In this document: positions 7,593 through 10,579 of the stretch, one piece after another
Numbering within the stretch: the stretch's first letter is position 1
Layout of the letters: each line of letters starts with the position of its first letter
Assembly: GCA_030605265.1 (NCBI GenBank)
Contig: JAUWIR010000090.1
Coordinates: 1-10,579 of the forward strand
Reading direction: 5' to 3'
DNA length: 10,579 nt
DNA from: Pseudomonadota bacterium
GTDB lineage: Bacteria; SZUA-182; DTGQ01
Translations under genes and position numbers: made by a program
The notes under the pieces: generated by a model
The model's database searches: none
What the model saw: the letters and a program-made list of their open reading frames with translations, nothing else
What the model was told of the DNA's origin: nothing

Positions 7593-8533
7593 AGTTTATC
7601 GAAAAGCCTCTCAATAACCTTCTCTAATTCTTCTCTGGCTACAGAAATAGTCTGATCCTCCAGATTAATCCAATGGATATTTTGAATTCCCCGAAACCAG
7701 GTCAATTGACGTTTGGCATAATGTCTGGTGTCTCTTTTCAGCAACCTGACGGCCTCATCTACTGAATACTCTCCTCTCAAGGCTGGAATCATTTGCTTAT
7801 ACCCAAGGCCCTTAAAAGCCGGAGTATTTTCAGGATACTGCTCAAGCAAATCCTCGATTTCCTCAACTAACCCTTTTTGGATCATCTTATCGACCCTTGC
7901 TTCAATTCGGTTGTAAAGGTCAGTTCGTTCTCTGTTAAGGCAAAAAATTTTGGCCTGGTATTTTATCTTCTTAAATAAATGGTTCTGCTGATACACCGAA
8001 ATTGGTACTCCAGTTTGATAGTAAACCTCAAGTGCGCGAATAAGCCGCACATGATCATGAGGGTGAAGTCTTTTGGCTGTTTCAGGGTCAATTTTTTTCA
8101 GGGACTCATAAAGAAAAAGCTCATTTTCTTTGGCTTCCTCCTTTAATTTTTCTCTTGATTCAGGATTGATTTCAGTGCCGGCAAAAAAACCGTATAAAAC
8201 AGACTTAAGATACAGTCCGGTGCCTCCTACAAGTAAGGGTATTTTCCCCTTTTGGAAAACTGTTTCTATAGCTTGGCCGGCATCTTTTTCATATCTTCCG
8301 GCATTATAATTTTCATCCGGGGAGATGATATCTATCATATGGTGAGGGACTAATCGCTGCTCGGCAACAGTAGGCTTGGCAGTCCCGATGTCTAAATATT
8401 TATAAACCTGCAAAGCGTCTACACTGATAATCTCCATATTCCATTTTTGAGCTAAAGAAAGCGCCAGCGAGGATTTGCCGGTTGCAGTCGGACCTGCAAT
8501 AACCAGAAGAGGGGATTTTCTGAAATTTGTCAT
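7589..8533 (-). CDS. miaA: tRNA dimethylallyltransferase MiaA
   Basis: MiaA transfers a dimethylallyl group to N6 of A37 in tRNAs reading UNN codons, the first step to ms2i6A. Its 314 residues are full length. Motifs seen are the P-loop GPTATGKS (14-21), the DALQVYKYLDIGTAKP segment (39-54) with Asp39 in the expected catalytic place, GGTGLYLKS (103-111), LIRALEVYYQTG (164-175), GLGYKQM (242-248) and the C-terminal RDTRHYAKRQLTWFRG (267-282). The ATG begins six bases after the mutL stop, so it is the second gene of a mutL-miaA operon, an arrangement seen widely in bacteria. It ends in TAG, the only complete gene here to do so. The ribosome binding site is weak, which suggests coupling to mutL. 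Confidence 0.95.
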   Translation of the reverse strand: MTNFRKSPLLVIAGPTATGKSSLALSLAQKWNMEIISVDALQVYKYLDIGTAKPTVAEQRLVPHHMIDIISPDENYNAGRYEKDAGQAIETVFQKGKIPLLVGGTGLYLKSVLYGFFAGTEINPESREKLKEEAKENELFLYESLKKIDPETAKRLHPHDHVRLIRALEVYYQTGVPISVYQQNHLFKKIKYQAKIFCLNRERTDLYNRIEARVDKMIQKGLVEEIEDLLEQYPENTPAFKGLGYKQMIPALRGEYSVDEAVRLLKRDTRHYAKRQLTWFRGIQNIHWINLEDQTISVAREELEKVIERLFDKL

Positions 8534-8539
8534 CTTATT

Positions 8540-9367
8540 TTAATCCCGGGTGCGTAAAAAATGTTTCTTTAAAAAACGAAAGGGGACCTGAACCAGAGTT
8601 GGTCGGCCATGAGGACACCGAAAAGGCATGGCTGTTTTATGCAATAGTTCTATTAAGTTTTTCATTTCGGGTATGCTTAAGGGCTGATTCGCTTTTATGG
8701 CTGAAGAGCAAGCTGTTTTAATCAGCAAAGTATCGATTAATGATTCAATAGTTTTATCTGAAAACTCTAATAAATTATCAAAAATATTTTGAATGATTTC
8801 CTGAGGGTTTATCTTACTCAATAAAAGAGGGACTGTTTTTAAAACAAAGGTCTCCTGTCCGAAGTGCTCAATTTCATACCCTATTTTTTTTAAAGGAGAA
8901 AGCAACTTTTCACTAAAATCAGATAAATGTCGTGGTACTTGAAAAGGCATAGGAGTGAGCAGCCTTTGACTGCAAATAACAGTTTCTTTTGAATACTCTT
9001 TTTGTAATTTTTCATATTGTATCCGCTCATGAGCAGCATGCTGATCAATAATAATTATTCCCTCATTCGTTTCATAGAGAATGAAGGAATTATCCATCTG
9101 AAAAATTTTGTCATTAGGTATAAAAAAATGTTGCGGAGAAGTATTCAAAGAAGCTTGCCGGATTATCTGTTTAGGGGAGAGGAGGGGATTTTTATTTGGC
9201 GGATTCTCTCCTAGAGATTTGTCCCTGTCATGAGAAAGAATGCTTTGATTCTCCTGTATTCTTTTTTCCCTTACTGTCGTCATCATCTGTTCAGGCTCAT
9301 ATATTGAATATTCAGGTACCTTTGGAGCTTTTATGGTAGGACGAGAGACCTCTGTTGGATTTTTCAA
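8540..9367 (-). CDS. mutL: MutL C-terminal part: linker end plus dimerisation/endonuclease domain, downstream of an internal amber codon
   Basis: This is the C-terminal part of the mismatch-repair protein MutL, in the same reading frame as the N-terminal part. The frame is open back to 9535; 9367 is only the first possible start (TTG) and has no ribosome binding site. An ATG pair at about 9284-9281 is another option. The domain carries the full nicking-endonuclease set: DQHAAHERIQYE (108-119, the DQHAx2Ex4E motif), ACSSAIKA (219-226), CPHGRP (251-256) and VPFRF (260-264). This is the MutL type of organisms lacking MutH, which nicks the strand to be repaired. Separated from the ATPase half it would not be expected to support repair, unless the amber is read through, the halves associate, or the stop is a sequence error. 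The stop lies six bases before miaA. Confidence 0.88.
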   Translation of the reverse strand: MKNPTEVSRPTIKAPKVPEYSIYEPEQMMTTVREKRIQENQSILSHDRDKSLGENPPNKNPLLSPKQIIRQASLNTSPQHFFIPNDKIFQMDNSFILYETNEGIIIIDQHAAHERIQYEKLQKEYSKETVICSQRLLTPMPFQVPRHLSDFSEKLLSPLKKIGYEIEHFGQETFVLKTVPLLLSKINPQEIIQNIFDNLLEFSDKTIESLIDTLLIKTACSSAIKANQPLSIPEMKNLIELLHKTAMPFRCPHGRPTLVQVPFRFLKKHFLRTRD

Positions 9368-9539
9368 AGGAGGGGGAAGGGGGACCTCATGTGGAGTTAT
9401 AAAGACAGAGGAAGCCTCTTCCGGAACTTCAAAGGCAAGGGGGCCATGGGTTGGAAGTTCAGAGGATGGGGAGCCCTTCGTTGGAGCTTTGGAGACAGGA
9501 GGGCCCTCAGTTGTATCTTTAAAGGTAGGGGGGACCTAA
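9321..9539. repeat. Degenerate 30-bp tandem repeat in the mutL linker
   Basis: The units are 9321-9353 (33 bases, weak), 9354-9389 (36), 9390-9419, 9420-9449, 9450-9479, 9480-9509 and 9510-9539 (30 each). The plus-strand pattern is roughly GTTGGAGCTTTGGAGACAGG followed by AGGGCCCTCA. Lengths are all multiples of three. The minus strand encodes Pro-rich decapeptides such as VPPTFKDTTE, GPPVSKAPTK and GSPSSELPTH. They lie between the ATPase and C-terminal domains, where MutL has a disordered linker. The plus strand is G-rich, with two G5 runs at 9372-9383. Confidence 0.78.
9536..9538 (-). other. mutL: In-frame amber (TAG) codon interrupting mutL
   Basis: After the N-terminal half ends ...LPHIT, the codon is TAG, followed in the same frame by 56 open codons and then the C-terminal ORF. 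The codon context is ACT TAG GTC CCC CCT. Three other repeat boundaries in the linker read ACT GAG GGC CCT CCT, CAT GAG GTC CCC CTT and ACA GAG GTC TCT. The ancestral codon was therefore probably GAG (Glu), changed by one base (G to T on the coding strand). Confidence 0.85.
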
Positions 9540-10546
9540 GTAATATGTGGAAGTTGATGAGCATGGGATAATCGATCCTTAAAAAGATTAACCATACGGG
9601 TAAAAATTTCCTGATGGTTTAAAAATTTAACCTCAGTCTTGGAGGGATGCACATTCACATCAACCTTTTCCGGCGGGATAGTGAGAAATAGAAAACAAAC
9701 CGGATACTGCCCTTGAGGAGCAATATGGCGGTATCCTTCGGTAATTGCTTTCAATAACAACTGATTTCGAATTGCCCGCTGATTTACAAATAGATACTGA
9801 AAAGTACGATTTGGTTTCATAAAGGTAACATTACTGATATAGCCATAAATTTGAAATGATTCAAAATTTTCTTCTATTTCAAGCAAATGCTCAATCATTT
9901 CATGATCAAATAGCTGCTGTATCCGCTCTTTCAGAGAAGAAGCCTTTTGCAGATGCCAGATTTTTCTTCCATTATGAGAAAAAGTAAAAGAATTTTGAAA
10001 ATAGGAAAGGGCCATTTGCTGTAATATTTGAGCGATGTGATGAAACTCTACAGGATTACTTTTGAGAAATTTACGGCGTGCAGGAATATTTTTAAATAAT
10101 GAGGATACTTTTACAGTAGTCCCCATAGGGGCCCCAATTTCAGAAACCTTTAATAATTTTCCTCCATTAATAACAATTCTTGTACCAATTTCTGCCTCCT
10201 TTTCCCTGGTGGTCAAAATTAATGCGGATACGGAAGCTATACTTGGCAAGGCCTCACCACGAAACCCCAGAGTGTGAATTTTTTCAAGATCAGATGCTTC
10301 CCTGATTTTACTGGTGGCGTGCCGTTCAAAGGCCAAAAGGGCATCATGATATCCCATTCCATGCCCATTATCAATTATACTGATTTCCTCTTTACCATAC
10401 CCCTTTACCTGTATTTCAATATGATCGCTTCCTGAATCAAGGGAATTTTCCACCAATTCTTTAACTACTGAGGCAGGCCGGTCAATAATTTCCCCTGCGG
10501 CAATCATATTGGCTATATTTTCTGAAAGTACTTTTATCTTAGCCAT
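9536..10546 (-). CDS. mutL: MutL N-terminal part: GHKL ATPase and transducer domain, ending at an amber codon
   Basis: This part is 336 residues. MutL couples MutS mismatch recognition to strand nicking and removal. The GHKL ATPase motifs are intact: ELVENSLDSG (30-39) with Glu30 and Asn34 in the catalytic and magnesium positions, DNGHGM (59-64), RHATSKI (75-81), GFRGEAL (94-100) and the segment GTTVKVSSLFKNIPARRKF (142-160). The transducer domain ends with NVHPSKTEVKF (298-308), whose Lys303 matches the ATP-contacting lysine of the family. The ATG is the conventional start; an AGGA lies 13 bases away, a long spacing. With the amber read as sense, the whole protein would be about 668 residues, normal to slightly long for MutL. 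As written, the product lacks the dimerisation and nuclease domain. Gene identity is certain; functional state is not. Confidence 0.92.
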   Translation of the reverse strand: MAKIKVLSENIANMIAAGEIIDRPASVVKELVENSLDSGSDHIEIQVKGYGKEEISIIDNGHGMGYHDALLAFERHATSKIREASDLEKIHTLGFRGEALPSIASVSALILTTREKEAEIGTRIVINGGKLLKVSEIGAPMGTTVKVSSLFKNIPARRKFLKSNPVEFHHIAQILQQMALSYFQNSFTFSHNGRKIWHLQKASSLKERIQQLFDHEMIEHLLEIEENFESFQIYGYISNVTFMKPNRTFQYLFVNQRAIRNQLLLKAITEGYRHIAPQGQYPVCFLFLTIPPEKVDVNVHPSKTEVKFLNHQEIFTRMVNLFKDRLSHAHQLPHIT

Positions 10547-10579
10547 AAGTTTAAAAAATTCCTATCTGTAAATCCTTAA

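Noticed and set aside
8527..8721. Plus-strand 64-codon ORF over the mutL end
   Set aside because: It is antisense to the conserved CPHGRP region of MutL and has no support.
9333..9539. Plus-strand ORFs across the mutL linker (also 9389-9571)
   Set aside because: They are antisense shadows of the 30-bp repeat; no ribosome site, low-complexity Gly-rich products, and the minus frame carries MutL.

Overview
The window is AT-rich, with lysine-, isoleucine- and asparagine-rich proteins, and is clearly bacterial. A DUF4390 protein beside an NtrY-type sensor kinase, a GH57 branching enzyme, an endonuclease-type MutL and a good sigma-54 promoter fit a Gram-negative anaerobe of the Desulfobacterota (former Deltaproteobacteria) or a neighbouring phylum. 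That placement is inference from gene content, not a phylogeny.

Layout. (1) Bases 98-1429 (+) hold the C-terminal part of an RND efflux pump. Its first half is missing, and the bases before it are AT-rich, stopped and unlike RND, so it looks like a truncated remnant. (2) Bases 1430-2148 have no conventional gene. They contain a 22-base palindrome, an exact IHF-consensus match and a sigma-54 -24/-12 promoter in the order and spacing of a sigma-54-regulated promoter. A 21-codon ORF with a strong ribosome binding site and a 21-bp tandem repeat follow. (3) Bases 2149-3783 (-) encode a GH57 alpha-glucan branching enzyme with a near-consensus sigma-70 promoter. (4) Bases 4030-7592 (+) form a likely operon: secreted DUF4390 protein, ntrY, tsaB. 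(5) Bases 7589-10546 (-) carry mutL and miaA in the usual mutL-miaA order, meeting tsaB tail to tail with overlapping stop codons.

The two most unusual points are these. First, a complete-looking sigma-54 control region drives only a tiny ORF or small RNA. Second, mutL is cut by one in-frame amber codon. The frame stays open on both sides, and the stop lies at the edge of a degenerate 30-bp tandem repeat that encodes the interdomain linker. Comparison with sister repeat units shows the TAG sits where others have GAG. All ATPase and endonuclease motifs are intact, so this is a recent nonsense change, a sequencing error, or a tolerated or read-through stop, rather than an old decayed gene.

Functionally the window mixes housekeeping genes (TsaB and MiaA both modify tRNA near the anticodon, at A37; MutL repairs mismatches) with envelope signalling (DUF4390/NtrY) and glycogen metabolism (GH57).
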